The position numbers and the translations under genes were made by a program. The notes under the pieces were generated by a model. That model saw nothing but the letters and a program-made list of their open reading frames with translations, was not told the DNA's origin and made no database searches. Of a stretch of DNA of 64,000 nucleotides, positions 1-8,472 are shown one piece after another (position 1 is the stretch's first letter; the number at the start of each line of letters is the position of its first letter). Location: positions 7,068,001 to 7,132,000 of the forward strand of contig NZ_CP108046.1 of assembly GCF_041435115.1 (NCBI RefSeq), in the 5' to 3' direction. The DNA comes from Streptomyces sp. NBC_00289 (GTDB lineage: Bacteria; Actinomycetota; Actinomycetes; Streptomycetales; Streptomycetaceae).

Positions 1-847
1 CGTCGGCCAGCCAGGTCGTCGAGGCGTCCAGGGAGCCCCCGAGGAACAGCGACGGCTGGATGAGAGGAGCGCCCGCGAAGCCGGCGAGGTCCTTCCAGTC
101 GCGGTCCATGGCGCGGTAGCGGTTCAGCGCGCCGGTCAGGCCGGTTCGCTCGAACTCCCCGGCGTACACGTCGAGATCCCGCTCCGTGAGCCAGGAGGGC
201 AGGCGGGACGAGGGGAAGCGGTCCCGCAGGGTTCCGCCGGGCGACCGGAAGTGCGGGTCGGGGGCGCCGGGCGCCGGCATCGTGTCGGCGGAGAGGGCGG
301 CGTACAACCCGGCGAGCCAGCCGCGCACGTCCGGTTCGATCTCCCGCTCGGCGCGACCCGGCTCCTGGAAGTACGAGACGTAGAACTCCTCCTCGCCGCC
401 CAGCCGCGCGAAGACCTCACCGGGCCGGGGGCCGCCGGGCGGGGTGTACGGGACGCTCAGCATCCCCACCGCGGTGAAGACGTCCGGGCGGAGCAGGGCG
501 GAGTGCGCGGCGACGGTCGCGCCCCAGTCGTGGCCGACCACGACCGCGGACCGCTCGCCGAGGGCCTCCACCACGGCGACGTTGTCCTCGACCAGGTCGA
601 GCATCCGGTAGTCGTCCACCGCCGGTGGCTTCGAGGAGCGACCGTAGCCGCGCACGTCGACGGCGACCGCCCGGTGGCCGGCCGCGGCCAGCGCCGGCAG
701 CTGGTGCCGCCACGCGTACCAGGACTCCGGGAAGCCGTGCAGCAGCAGGACCAGCGGCCCGTCTCCCTGCTCGACCAGATGGGTCCGGCCCGCCGGTGTG
801 GCGACCAGACGGTGGGTGACGTCCGTGGGGTGGGTCGGGTACGGCAT
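1..847 (-). CDS. epoxide hydrolase, alpha/beta-hydrolase fold (3' end outside window)
   Basis: About 282 residues are visible from the ATG at 847; the C-terminus runs off the left edge, so the catalytic His cannot be seen. The HGFPE oxyanion-hole motif lies at residues 37-41 and the nucleophile Asp107 sits in GHDWGA, the layout of soluble epoxide hydrolases and haloalkane dehalogenase relatives. These cytoplasmic enzymes hydrolyse epoxides to diols. The protein has no signal peptide. It is divergent from the DUF2277 gene, with a 17-bp inverted repeat between them. The fold is certain; the substrate is unknown, and a related esterase or dehalogenase is not excluded. Confidence 0.85.
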   Translation of the reverse strand, partial: MPYPTHPTDVTHRLVATPAGRTHLVEQGDGPLVLLLHGFPESWYAWRHQLPALAAAGHRAVAVDVRGYGRSSKPPAVDDYRMLDLVEDNVAVVEALGERSAVVVGHDWGATVAAHSALLRPDVFTAVGMLSVPYTPPGGPRPGEVFARLGGEEEFYVSYFQEPGRAEREIEPDVRGWLAGLYAALSADTMPAPGAPDPHFRSPGGTLRDRFPSSRLPSWLTERDLDVYAGEFERTGLTGALNRYRAMDRDWKDLAGFAGAPLIQPSLFLGGSLDASTTWLAD

Positions 848-909
848 GTGTCCTCGCCTTCTTGTCGTACGGCGATCCTGGGACCGGCGGGGAGGGCATC
901 GCGAGGCGG

Positions 910-926
910 TTTGCCGGTTCGGCAAA
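910..926. promoter_or_regulatory. inverted repeat in divergent promoter, candidate operator
   Basis: Perfect 7-bp arms TTTGCCG and CGGCAAA are separated by GTT. The site lies midway between the divergent epoxide hydrolase (start 847) and DUF2277 (start 954) genes. The size and symmetry suit a dimeric TetR/MarR-type repressor. No regulator gene is adjacent within the window. Confidence 0.5.
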
Positions 927-953
927 TCAGCCGTCCGGGGTGAGACTGGGGGC

Positions 954-1184
954 ATGTGCCGGAGCATCAAGACACTTCGTCCGCCCGTGTTGCCCGAGGA
1001 GGCGACGGAGGCCGATATTCGGGCCGCCGCGCTGCAGTACGTACGGAAGGTCTCCGGGTTTCGGGCGCCCGCCGCACACAACCAGGAGGTGTTCGACCGT
1101 GCCGTGGACGTGATCGCGGAGGCCACCGCGGAGCTGTTGGCGGGGCTGGAGGTTCGGGGGCAGGCGGGGCGGCGGGCCGGGTAG
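954..1184 (+). CDS. DUF2277 family protein
   Basis: This is a 76-residue protein beginning MCRSIKTLRPP, with AALQYVRKVSGF and an AFDRAV-like segment (VFDRAVDVIAEAT). These are the hallmarks of the small DUF2277 family found across actinobacteria and other bacteria. The start was chosen because the family begins with MCR(N/S)IK; longer in-frame starts upstream would run through the divergent promoter. No signal peptide or membrane segment is present. The function is unknown. Confidence 0.85.
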   Translation: MCRSIKTLRPPVLPEEATEADIRAAALQYVRKVSGFRAPAAHNQEVFDRAVDVIAEATAELLAGLEVRGQAGRRAG

Positions 1185-1259
1185 GGGCGCCGGCCCGGGT
1201 GCGTCCGTGTGCCCACGGCGGGGGCCCGCTCCCTGGAGCGGCTCGGGTCGGCTCGGGTC

Positions 1260-1461
1260 GGCTCGCGCGGGTGGGTGCGGTTGTGTGTCGGCTGCGGGTG
1301 GGTTGTGGCTGGTCGCGCAGTTCCCCGCGCCCCTTTGGGGCGTTGTCGGGCTGTCCGCTGTCAGGTGCCCGCTGTTTCGGCTCGCACGGGCGGGTGCGGT
1401 TGTGTGTCGGCTGCGGGTGGGTTGTGGCTGGTCGCGCAGTTCCCCGCGCCCCTGTGGGGCG
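1260..1461. repeat. two direct copies of an intergenic repeat (offset about 119 bp)
   Basis: Copies at about 1260-1341 and 1379-1461 share roughly 80 bp with few changes, including the run GTCGCGCAGTTCCCCGCGCC. I recognise this run as a dispersed intergenic repeat common in Streptomyces chromosomes. The block fills most of the 300-bp gap between DUF2277 and the 3' end of the DedA gene. Long frames across it are repeat artefacts, not genes. Confidence 0.75.
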
Positions 1462-1485
1462 GTGCCGTGTGGGGGGCTTGTGGGG

Positions 1486-2106
1486 TCAGGCCGGTTGGCG
1501 GCGCATGACGTAGGCCGCTGCTGCGCCTGCTCCGAAGAGGGCGAGTAGGGATACGGCCGTGGCCAGCCAGGTCGCGCCCAGCCATTGGGCGCCCAGGTAG
1601 CCGAGGGCGACGCTGTAGGCGGCCCAGGCGATGCCGGCGAGGACCGACCAGGGGAGGAAGTCGCGGACGCGGCGGTGGGCGGCGCCCGCGACCAGGGAGA
1701 CGACCGAGCGGCCGGCCGGGGCGAAGCGGGCGAGGACGACCAGCGCGCCGCCGCCACCGGAGAGGGCCCCGCCGAGACGTTCCTGCGCGGTGGTCAGCCG
1801 GCGGGAGCGGGCGATCGCCCGGTCGAGGCGCTCGCCGCCCCGCCAGGCCAGCCGGTAGGCCACCAGGTCGCCCAGGACGGAGGCGGTGGCGGCGCAGAGG
1901 GTCAGGGCCAGGATGTCGGGGACCCGGTGCGGGACCTGGCCGGTCGCCGCGCCGGAGCCCGCGGCCGCTGCCGTGGCGGCGGTGATGACGAGCACCCCGC
2001 TCGGCAGGACCGGCAGAAAGACGTCCAGCAGGACCGACAGCGCGACCATGGCGTAGATCCATGGACTGCCGGTCAACGACCCCACACTCTCGAGACTCCC
2101 GAGCAC
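1486..2106 (-). CDS. DedA family membrane protein (SNARE-associated domain)
   Basis: The protein has 206 residues with four to five hydrophobic segments. The central RFAPAGRSVVSLVAGAA segment corresponds to the DedA/VTT-domain signature (F.R..P..R....AG). DedA proteins are inner-membrane proteins implicated in lipid scrambling (undecaprenyl-phosphate or phosphatidylethanolamine recycling) and membrane homeostasis. A GTG start with a GGGGAG Shine-Dalgarno six bases upstream was chosen. It stands alone on the minus strand. The specific lipid substrate cannot be inferred. Confidence 0.85.
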   Translation of the reverse strand: MLGSLESVGSLTGSPWIYAMVALSVLLDVFLPVLPSGVLVITAATAAAAGSGAATGQVPHRVPDILALTLCAATASVLGDLVAYRLAWRGGERLDRAIARSRRLTTAQERLGGALSGGGGALVVLARFAPAGRSVVSLVAGAAHRRVRDFLPWSVLAGIAWAAYSVALGYLGAQWLGATWLATAVSLLALFGAGAAAAYVMRRQPA

Positions 2107-2249
2107 TTGACACTCCCCGTGTTTCCCCCGTGACAGCCATACAGCGTACGCCTGGGGTGTGACAGGAGAGTCACGGGGTGCTCACGTGTTCGATGCGGTG
2201 CGTTCACCGCGTCGTCGGGTGCCCTCAAGTGCCCGGCGAGGCCGTCGTG

Positions 2250-2705
2250 TTACGCGGCCACCGGGGTCTTCTCCGCGGCCGGCCGGCTGCGGGTGGCCGC
2301 GCGCCGGGCGAACAGCCGGTCCAGGCCGAAGGCGCCGGAGCCGGTGAAGACCAGCAGCAGGAAGGCCCAGCTGAACAGGGCGGCGGGCTCGCCGCCGTTC
2401 TCCGACGGACCCAGGCCGATCGGCGCGTGCACCTTGAAGTAGGCGTACGCCATCGAGCCCGAGGCGAGGAACGCGGCGGCCCGGGTGCCGAGGCCGAGGG
2501 TCACGAGCGTGCCGGCGACCACCTGGATCACGGCCGCGTACCAGCCGGGCCAGGTACCGGAGTCGAGGGTGCCGCCGTTGGTACCCGCGGCGCCGCCGAG
2601 GATGCCGAAGATCGAGGCTGCTCCGTGCAGGGCGAAGACCAGGCCGACGACGATGCGGAACAGGCCGAGGGCGTACGGCTGGGCGCTGTTGAGGCGTTCG
2701 GTCAT
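2250..2705 (-). CDS. DoxX family membrane protein
   Basis: The protein has 151 residues and four predicted membrane segments. The N-terminal R(I/L)VVGLVFALHGAASIFG and GLGTRAAAFLASGSMAYAYF segments are typical of DoxX/MauD-like membrane proteins, which are often associated with thiol/oxidative-stress or quinone-linked redox systems. The ATG is preceded by AAGGAG. Its promoter region would lie at 2706-2830, overlapping the end of the upstream FAD-protein gene, and contains a 10-bp palindrome. The physiological role is unknown. Confidence 0.85.
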   Translation of the reverse strand: MTERLNSAQPYALGLFRIVVGLVFALHGAASIFGILGGAAGTNGGTLDSGTWPGWYAAVIQVVAGTLVTLGLGTRAAAFLASGSMAYAYFKVHAPIGLGPSENGGEPAALFSWAFLLLVFTGSGAFGLDRLFARRAATRSRPAAEKTPVAA

Positions 2706-2790
2706 GTGGGGGTTGCTCCTTCGGTCGGGCCGGTCCGTGGGGGAACCGGTCTGGGGGCGGAACCGAGTGAGGCACCCACGCTAGGCGGAG

Positions 2791-4746
2791 CTAATCAATA
2801 CTTGCAAGTTCAACATTTGGCCATGCGTGTGCTTCCGCTTGGGGTTCCGCTTCGCCCGCCGCCGCACGTAGAACGGCTCTCGCCACCGCGTCGGCGTCCG
2901 AAAGCGTGACCGAATCCACACCCGGTCGCGCACCTGCCGCGGTCACCCAGTGCACGCCCTCAGTGGGCACCCCGAAGGCGAACCGCCGTGTGTGCACGCG
3001 TCCTTGACGGTCCATCAGGCGGTACGGCCGCCGCGTCACGTCCAGCCCACCGGTCTCGTACCCGCCCTCGACGGCGTGCGGGCGGCACTGCCCGGTCTTC
3101 AGCAGCCGGGCGAGGAGGTCGTCGCCGGTGCGCCGCAGATCCGGTTCCGGCAGCCGCGCCTCCACCAGCGTCGTCACCCGGACAGCGGAGCCGGGCACCT
3201 CCGGCGAGTGCGCCACCCACGCCCCGTCCTCCTCCCGCACCTCCAGCCGCGGTCCGAGCACCTCCACCACGCCCGCCTCCACCAGCGCGGCCAGTTCCTC
3301 GACGCGGCGCCGGGGCGGGCCGATGGACAGGAACGCGTTGAGCGGCGTGTACCAGCGGTCCAGATGGTCCCGCCGGGACGCGCCGGCGAGCCCGCCGTGG
3401 TCGACGATCAGCCGCAGCTCGTTGCGCAGGTCCCGCAGCACGTCGAGGGCCGCCTTCAGTGGGCCGGCGACATTGCCCAGGGCCGCCTGCGCCGCGTCCT
3501 CGTGCAGATGGCCGAGCAGCCAGTCCCGCCAGGCGTCCGGTGTCGCGAAGGTGCGGCCCGCGTACGGCCGGGAGATCCGGTCCCAGGACCAGCGGTCGGC
3601 CTCCGGCACCCCGAACTCGTCCAGTACGGCCGCCTCCTGGGGGCTGCGGTGGGCGGTGGCCAGGAAGCGGTCCCTGAACTGCGGGGCGCCGGGCTCCGGA
3701 AGGCCGGACTCCCCGGCCGCGAACCCCCGCACCCTGAACTCCAGGGCGCCGACGAGCCCTTCGTAGTAGACCGTCTCCACCTCCTTCGCCACCAGCGGCC
3801 ATATCTCGGCGAGGAAGTCCGGCGCCTCGCCGGAGTCGGCGCGCTTGCGGAAGCTGGCGACGGCCTCGTCGGTCAGCACGAGCGGGAGGTGACGGCCGTG
3901 GGCGCCCTTCGCGTTGTCTCCGCGGGCCTGGTACGGGACGCCGCGCCGCGAACCGGCGTACAGGCGCGGCTCGCGGCCGGAGGCGAGGTAGCGCAGCCGG
4001 CCGCCCGGGGCGCGCTCGAAGCGGCCGCCGCGCCCTGTCGTCAACAGGGCCGTGTGGTCGAAGAAGTTGAGGCCCAGGCCGCGCAGCAGCACCGGTTCAC
4101 CGGGGGCGAGCGGGGAGAGGTCGACGTCCGCCGGGTTGGCGGGCGGGACGTGCCGCAGGCCGTGGCGTCCGGCGTACGCGGTCAGCCCGCGCTGCGCCGT
4201 GTCCGCGGCCACCGGCAGATGGCCCTGTGCGAGGACCACGGCGGCCAGCCCGGTCAGGGTGCGGCCGTCGTCGAGCGTCAGGGTCTGGCGGCCGTCGGGG
4301 GCGTCGTCGAGCCGTACCGCGCGTGCCGCGTGTGTCTCGACGCGCACCCCGGGCGGCAGTTCGCGCACCGTCTTCGCGAACACCCACTCCAGGTACCGGC
4401 CGTAGTGGGCACGGGTCGGGTACTCGTCCGGTCCCAGCTCGCCGTCCGCCCACTCGTGGAGGCTCGGGCCCGGCCGGACCGGGCCGGAGCAGTCCACGCT
4501 GTGATCGGTGAACAGGGTCACCTGGCAGGCCACGGTGTTCATCAGCAGCTCGGCCGACTGCGCGGTGCGCCACACCCGCCCGGGGCCGGGCGGTGCCGGA
4601 TCGACGACGTGGACCGTCAGCCGCGCGGCCGGCGGGAGGAGGTCGGGCACGGAGGCGCTGAGGCGTTCCAGGACGCTGGTGCCGCGCGGGCCGGCGCCGA
4701 CCAGGGCGACGGAGACGGGCACGTGGTCCGCGGTCGGTGCAGACAA
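2791..4746 (-). CDS. FAD/NAD(P)-binding protein
   Basis: This 651-residue protein opens with SVALVGAGPRGTSVLERL, a Rossmann dinucleotide motif of the FAD-NAD(P)-binding family (PF13454 type). It is followed by GPGRVWR..QS.ELLMNT, also diagnostic of this family, and a second nucleotide-binding region near LTGLAAVVLAQGH. It is probably a cytoplasmic flavoprotein oxidoreductase; close relatives carry the same annotation in many Streptomyces and have no defined substrate. The final codons (residues NVELASID) use A/T third positions, unlike the rest of the gene. That suggests the reading frame has been extended into the neighbouring promoter. The start ATG lacks a strong Shine-Dalgarno. Confidence 0.85.
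   Translation of the reverse strand: MSAPTADHVPVSVALVGAGPRGTSVLERLSASVPDLLPPAARLTVHVVDPAPPGPGRVWRTAQSAELLMNTVACQVTLFTDHSVDCSGPVRPGPSLHEWADGELGPDEYPTRAHYGRYLEWVFAKTVRELPPGVRVETHAARAVRLDDAPDGRQTLTLDDGRTLTGLAAVVLAQGHLPVAADTAQRGLTAYAGRHGLRHVPPANPADVDLSPLAPGEPVLLRGLGLNFFDHTALLTTGRGGRFERAPGGRLRYLASGREPRLYAGSRRGVPYQARGDNAKGAHGRHLPLVLTDEAVASFRKRADSGEAPDFLAEIWPLVAKEVETVYYEGLVGALEFRVRGFAAGESGLPEPGAPQFRDRFLATAHRSPQEAAVLDEFGVPEADRWSWDRISRPYAGRTFATPDAWRDWLLGHLHEDAAQAALGNVAGPLKAALDVLRDLRNELRLIVDHGGLAGASRRDHLDRWYTPLNAFLSIGPPRRRVEELAALVEAGVVEVLGPRLEVREEDGAWVAHSPEVPGSAVRVTTLVEARLPEPDLRRTGDDLLARLLKTGQCRPHAVEGGYETGGLDVTRRPYRLMDRQGRVHTRRFAFGVPTEGVHWVTAAGARPGVDSVTLSDADAVARAVLRAAAGEAEPQAEAHAWPNVELASID
2800..2809. 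promoter_or_regulatory. palindrome ACTTGCAAGT, candidate operator for doxX
   Basis: A perfect 10-bp palindrome sits in an unusually AT-rich stretch (about 2790-2820) upstream of the minus-strand DoxX gene and inside the last codons of the FAD-protein gene. Palindromes of this type are frequent MarR/HxlR-family targets near doxX genes. This assignment is inference only. Confidence 0.4.
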
Positions 4747-4921
4747 GGCGGAGACTCCCGGGCGTGGGGGGCGCGTGGCAGCGGACCGCCCAGCCGGAAG
4801 CGGACGGTCCGCATCATCATGCCGTCGGGGGTGTCACCGTCTCAGCCCCGGGTGCCCCCGGTGTGGGAGGGGTCACGGGCATCCCGGGCCACGGGTACAA
4901 CAAACGGACGAAACCGGTTGA

Positions 4922-6577
4922 TCAGGGGGCGAGTTCGGACTCCCGCACCACCTCGAGCCGCGCCCGCCCGGCGTCGGTCGTCAGCGCCTGCTCCAGCCGG
5001 AGCCGGGCCGAACGCCCGCGCAGCGTGAGCGTCATGAGCTGGTTGCCGAACCAGGGACCGCCCGTCTTGCGCCACTTGACCGACGGCGGCGGACAGCCGC
5101 CGTGCCGGGCGAGCCCCCTGCCCAGGGCCCGGGCCACCGCGCTCCAGCCGAAGCGGAAGCCGAGGCGCATCGTCAGCGGGATGGAGTTGTGGACGGGAGA
5201 GCAGGTCAGCTGCACCACCCGCGCCCGGGGAGCACCTTCGGCCCGTGACGGCCACCGCGCCTCGGCCACATACGCGTGGTGGACGTCTCCCGACAGCACA
5301 CAGACCGTCGCCGGTGCCCCCGGCCCGGAACCGGCCTCGGCGATCAGCTCACCGAGGGCCTCGAAGGACGCCGGGAACGCGGCCCAGTGCTCCAGGTCGG
5401 CCCGGCGCCGCAGATACTCACCGAACCGCGCCAGGCGGGCGCCGCGCCGGCCCCGGCACAGCGCGGCGTCCCAGTTCTCGGCGTCGTTCACCAGATGCGG
5501 CAGCAGCCAGGGCAGCGAGGTGCCGATGAGGAGATGGTCGTAGGAGCCGGGTTCCTCCAGCACCTGTTCGCGCAGCCAGCGCTCCTCGCCCGGGTCGAGC
5601 ATCGCGCGGCGGTCCTCCTCGAGGACGCGGGCCGCCCGGCTGTCCACCATCAGCAGGCGTACGCGGCCGAAGTCGCGCCGGTAGCTCCAGCGCACCGAGG
5701 CCGCGTCGGCGTCGGCCCGGCCGGCGAACTCCCGGAGGAGACCGGTGCCGTCGGGGGTCTCGCGGACGGCCGCGTAGAGGGGGTCGGTGGCGAGTTCGGC
5801 GGGGGAGAGGTTGCCGAGGTGCTGGTACACCCAGTACGACATCAGGCCGCTCAGCAGTCGTTCCTGCCACCAGGGGGTGGCGCGCATGTCGGCGAGCCAG
5901 GACGCGGAGGTGTTCCAGTCGTCGATGACGTCGTGGTCGTCGAAGATCATGCAGCTGGGCACGGTGGACAGCAGCCAGCGGATCTCGGGGTCGAGCCAGG
6001 ACTCGTAGTAGAGGTGGGTGTACTCCTCGTAGTCGGCGACCCCGGTGCCCGGCGGCTCGCTCAGGTCGCGGCGGGCGGCCAGCCAGCGCTGGGTGTCCTG
6101 GGAGGTCTCGTCGGCGTACACCTGGTCGCCGAGCAGCAGCAGGACGTCCGGTCGTTCGCCCTCGGGGTCCGCGGCGATCCGGGCCGCCAGCGTGTCCAGG
6201 GCGTCGGGGCCCACCGGATCGTGCGCGTCGGCGGCGGGCGCGGCCCAGCGGCACGAGCCGAAGGCGACCCGCACGCCGTCGTCCTGCCCGGGGGTGTGGA
6301 TCACCGAGGGCGGGAACGCCGAGAAGGGCGCCTCGGGCAGCGGCCACACGCGGTCGCCGTCGAGATACACCTCGTAGGACCGGGTCGTGTCCGGTGCCAG
6401 TCCGTCGACCGGCACGAGAGCGTAGTGGTGCCCCGCGACCTGGAAGGTGCGGGCCGAGCCCTCGGCGCCGTCGGCGCAGCGCACCTCGGCGGTGCACGGA
6501 CGGCTCGCCTCGACCCAGATGGTCGCGGACGAGCTGTCGGCATACCTCAGCAGTGGTCCCAGGCGCAGTTCCGCCAC
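4922..6577 (-). CDS. alkaline phosphatase D family protein (PhoD-like phosphoesterase)
   Basis: The protein has 551 residues with the metallophosphoesterase motifs of the PhoD family: GDQVYADE (about residue 148), FDDHDVIDDWN (about 209-219) and GDVHHAYVAEA (about 428). The N-terminal 90 residues form the usual PhoD-type beta domain. Members are Ca/Fe-dependent phosphodi/monoesterases. Unlike classical PhoD, this one has no Tat or Sec signal, so it is probably cytoplasmic. A GTG start with GGAG upstream was chosen; a strong hairpin overlaps the translation-initiation region. Confidence 0.87.
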   Translation of the reverse strand: MAELRLGPLLRYADSSSATIWVEASRPCTAEVRCADGAEGSARTFQVAGHHYALVPVDGLAPDTTRSYEVYLDGDRVWPLPEAPFSAFPPSVIHTPGQDDGVRVAFGSCRWAAPAADAHDPVGPDALDTLAARIAADPEGERPDVLLLLGDQVYADETSQDTQRWLAARRDLSEPPGTGVADYEEYTHLYYESWLDPEIRWLLSTVPSCMIFDDHDVIDDWNTSASWLADMRATPWWQERLLSGLMSYWVYQHLGNLSPAELATDPLYAAVRETPDGTGLLREFAGRADADAASVRWSYRRDFGRVRLLMVDSRAARVLEEDRRAMLDPGEERWLREQVLEEPGSYDHLLIGTSLPWLLPHLVNDAENWDAALCRGRRGARLARFGEYLRRRADLEHWAAFPASFEALGELIAEAGSGPGAPATVCVLSGDVHHAYVAEARWPSRAEGAPRARVVQLTCSPVHNSIPLTMRLGFRFGWSAVARALGRGLARHGGCPPPSVKWRKTGGPWFGNQLMTLTLRGRSARLRLEQALTTDAGRARLEVVRESELAP

Positions 6578-6588
6578 GTGATCGCCCT

Positions 6589-6623
6589 CCTCCGTCGCCC
6601 CGTACGGTACGGAACGACGGAGG
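6589..6623 (-). promoter_or_regulatory. 5'-leader hairpin before the PhoD-like gene
   Basis: Perfect 9-bp arms CCTCCGTCG and CGACGGAGG flank a 17-base loop. In the minus-strand transcript the 3' arm carries GGAGG, about 11 bases before the GTG start at 6577. The stem could therefore mask part of the ribosome-binding region (GGAGGAGGG). Confidence 0.5.
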
Positions 6624-6664
6624 CCGGTGGGGAGGTTCCGGCGCCTCCGGGTTCTCCGGGCGCG

Positions 6665-7309
6665 TCAGCAGCCGGAGAGGTAGCTCGTGAGCGCGGACTT
6701 CTCGGCCGAGTCGACCGACAGGCCGTAGTAGTACTTCACCTGCACCCAGGCGCGGACGTAGGTGCAGCGGTACGAGGTGAGCGACGGCATCCACTCGGCC
6801 GGGTCCTGGTCGCTCTTGGACTGGTTCACGTTGTCCGTGACGGCGAGGAGCTGCGGCCGGGTCACGTCGTTGGCGAAGCCCTGGCGCTGGGCGGTGGTCC
6901 AGTTGCGCGCGCCGGAGTCCCAGGCCTCGGCGAGCGGGACGAGGTGGTCGATGTCCAGGTCGGACGCGGCGGTCCAGGTGGCGCCGTCGTACGGGGAGTA
7001 CCAGCTGCCGCTGGTGGCCGTGCAGGCGGAGTTCACGACGACGTTGGAGCCGTCGCGCTTGAGGACGTACTCGCGGGTGTTGCAGGTGCCGCTGATGGTG
7101 ATCCAGGTCGGGAACAGGTCCCGGTCGTAGCCGGTGCGGACCTCGGTGGCCACGGTGAGGGAGGAGAGGTAGGTGCGGGCGGTGGCGGCGCTGACCGGGG
7201 TGGGGAGGGCGGCGGAGGCGGACGGCGAGTTGAAGAGTGCGACGGAGGCTATGAGGCCGGTGAGGGTCGCGAGTATGCTCAGCCGTCGACGCGCGTAGAA
7301 CTTCGGCAT
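6665..7309 (-). CDS. secreted HNH endonuclease family protein (DUF1524-type)
   Basis: The 214-residue protein starts at MPKFYARRR, preceded by AGGAG; a longer upstream frame lacks these signals. A Sec signal peptide (residues 1-34, ending SASA-A) is followed by a domain with DIDHLVPLAEAWDSGA at about residues 116-131. This is the DHxxP core of GmrSD/DUF1524 HNH nucleases. C-terminal Asn and Cys residues are conserved, and four Cys may form disulfides. It is a probable extracellular nuclease, a class common in Streptomyces. Its DNA or RNA preference is unknown. Confidence 0.87.
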   Translation of the reverse strand: MPKFYARRRLSILATLTGLIASVALFNSPSASAALPTPVSAATARTYLSSLTVATEVRTGYDRDLFPTWITISGTCNTREYVLKRDGSNVVVNSACTATSGSWYSPYDGATWTAASDLDIDHLVPLAEAWDSGARNWTTAQRQGFANDVTRPQLLAVTDNVNQSKSDQDPAEWMPSLTSYRCTYVRAWVQVKYYYGLSVDSAEKSALTSYLSGC

Positions 7310-7487
7310 GCGAACTCCTGTGGGGTCAGGGGGCGTTGGAGTGCGAGCGAGGGAATGCTCGCGACGCCGTGTTGCGGGGAGGTGTGCGGTGGGTAAGAAG
7401 CTAGTGACGCGTTCATGACATAACAAGGTTCATGACGGGATTCCCGCCTCGAAGGACTCCGCGGCGGTCGCGTACCATGGACGGCGC

Positions 7488-7612
7488 AGAAGGGGAGTAG
7501 CTCTTCGCCGGACCGTCGACATACTGCTCAGCTCGTCTGAGCCGGCGCCCGGAGGCAGACCCTCGCACCATCGCGAGGTCGGCCAGCGAGACCTTCGGCA
7601 AGCAGTGCACGT
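7488..7612 (+). promoter_or_regulatory. yybP-ykoY manganese riboswitch
   Basis: The conserved GGGGAGTAGC (7492-7501) and GTCGACATACTGC (7515-7527) segments are the two sides of the Mn2+-binding junction of the yybP-ykoY family (RF00080). They are followed by the actinobacterial GGCAGACC and CAGCGAGACCTTCGG segments (to about 7598). The element sits 100 bases upstream of the TTG start of a TMEM165/GDT1 transporter, its classical target. A weak GGGGC/GCCCC hairpin just before the ribosome-binding site (7683-7698) may belong to the expression platform. Manganese binding normally turns expression on in this family. Confidence 0.85.
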
Positions 7613-7711
7613 CCGTGCCGTCAGGCGCGGGACCCGTGTGCTGCCCTGCCGAGGTGTCCTGTGGAAAGGCTCAGCGCTCTCGGTGGGGCAGCCCCGACCG
7701 ATTGAGGGACC

Positions 7712-8293
7712 TTGATCAGCATCACCGTGACGGCGCTCGTCTTCGGCGTCGTCTTCCTCGCCGAACTGCCGGACAAGACCGCGCTCGCCGGCCTCGTCCT
7801 CGGCACTCGCTACCGCGCCTCGTACGTCTTCGCCGGCGTCGCCGCCGCCTTCACCCTGCACGTGGTGCTGGCCGTCGCGGCCGGCAGCGTGCTGACGCTG
7901 CTGCCCCAGCGGCTCGTGCACGCGCTGACGGGCCTGCTCTTCCTGGGCGGCGCCGCGGTGCTGCTGCTGAAGAAGGACGACGGCGAGGAGGAGATCCGCA
8001 AGCCGGAGGATCAGTCCTTCTGGAAGGTCGCCGGTGCGGGTTTCATGCTCATCCTGGTCGCCGAGTTCGGCGACCTCACGCAGATCATGACGGCGAACCT
8101 CGCGGCCCGCTACGACGACCCGCTGTCCGTCGGCCTCGGTGCCGTGCTGGCGCTGTGGGCGGTGGCCGGACTCGGCATCGTCGGCGGCAGGGCGCTGATG
8201 AAGCGGGTGCCGCTGGAACTGATCACCCGGATCGCCGCCGTGCTGATGCTGGGCCTCGGCGTGTGGAGCCTGTGGGAGGCCGTGGCCGGATGA
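7712..8293 (+). CDS. TMEM165/GDT1 family manganese/calcium transporter
   Basis: The protein has 193 residues, six predicted membrane helices and two copies of the family motif: AELPDKTALAG near residue 13 and VAEFGDLTQIMT near residue 115. A charged cytoplasmic loop (KKDDGEEEIRKPED) separates the two halves. UPF0016/GDT1 proteins export Mn2+ or exchange Ca2+ for H+. The TTG start follows GAGGGA. The yybP-ykoY riboswitch upstream supports a Mn-homeostasis role (efflux when Mn is high). Confidence 0.9.
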   Translation: MISITVTALVFGVVFLAELPDKTALAGLVLGTRYRASYVFAGVAAAFTLHVVLAVAAGSVLTLLPQRLVHALTGLLFLGGAAVLLLKKDDGEEEIRKPEDQSFWKVAGAGFMLILVAEFGDLTQIMTANLAARYDDPLSVGLGAVLALWAVAGLGIVGGRALMKRVPLELITRIAAVLMLGLGVWSLWEAVAG

Positions 8294-8472
8294 GCCGCGC
8301 CGAGCTGAACGGCGGGTGAACTGTTTCCGGAGACGCTGGCGGAAGCGGGCCGGGTTTTGTACCGTAGAGAAACAAAGTGGCTCCCGCTCGTTCTCCCTGA
8401 CCGGCGGGCGGGGCCACCTTGTCACCCGGGGACACACCCCAGCGCCCCTCGCCCCACGTCCTGGAGTTGCCG

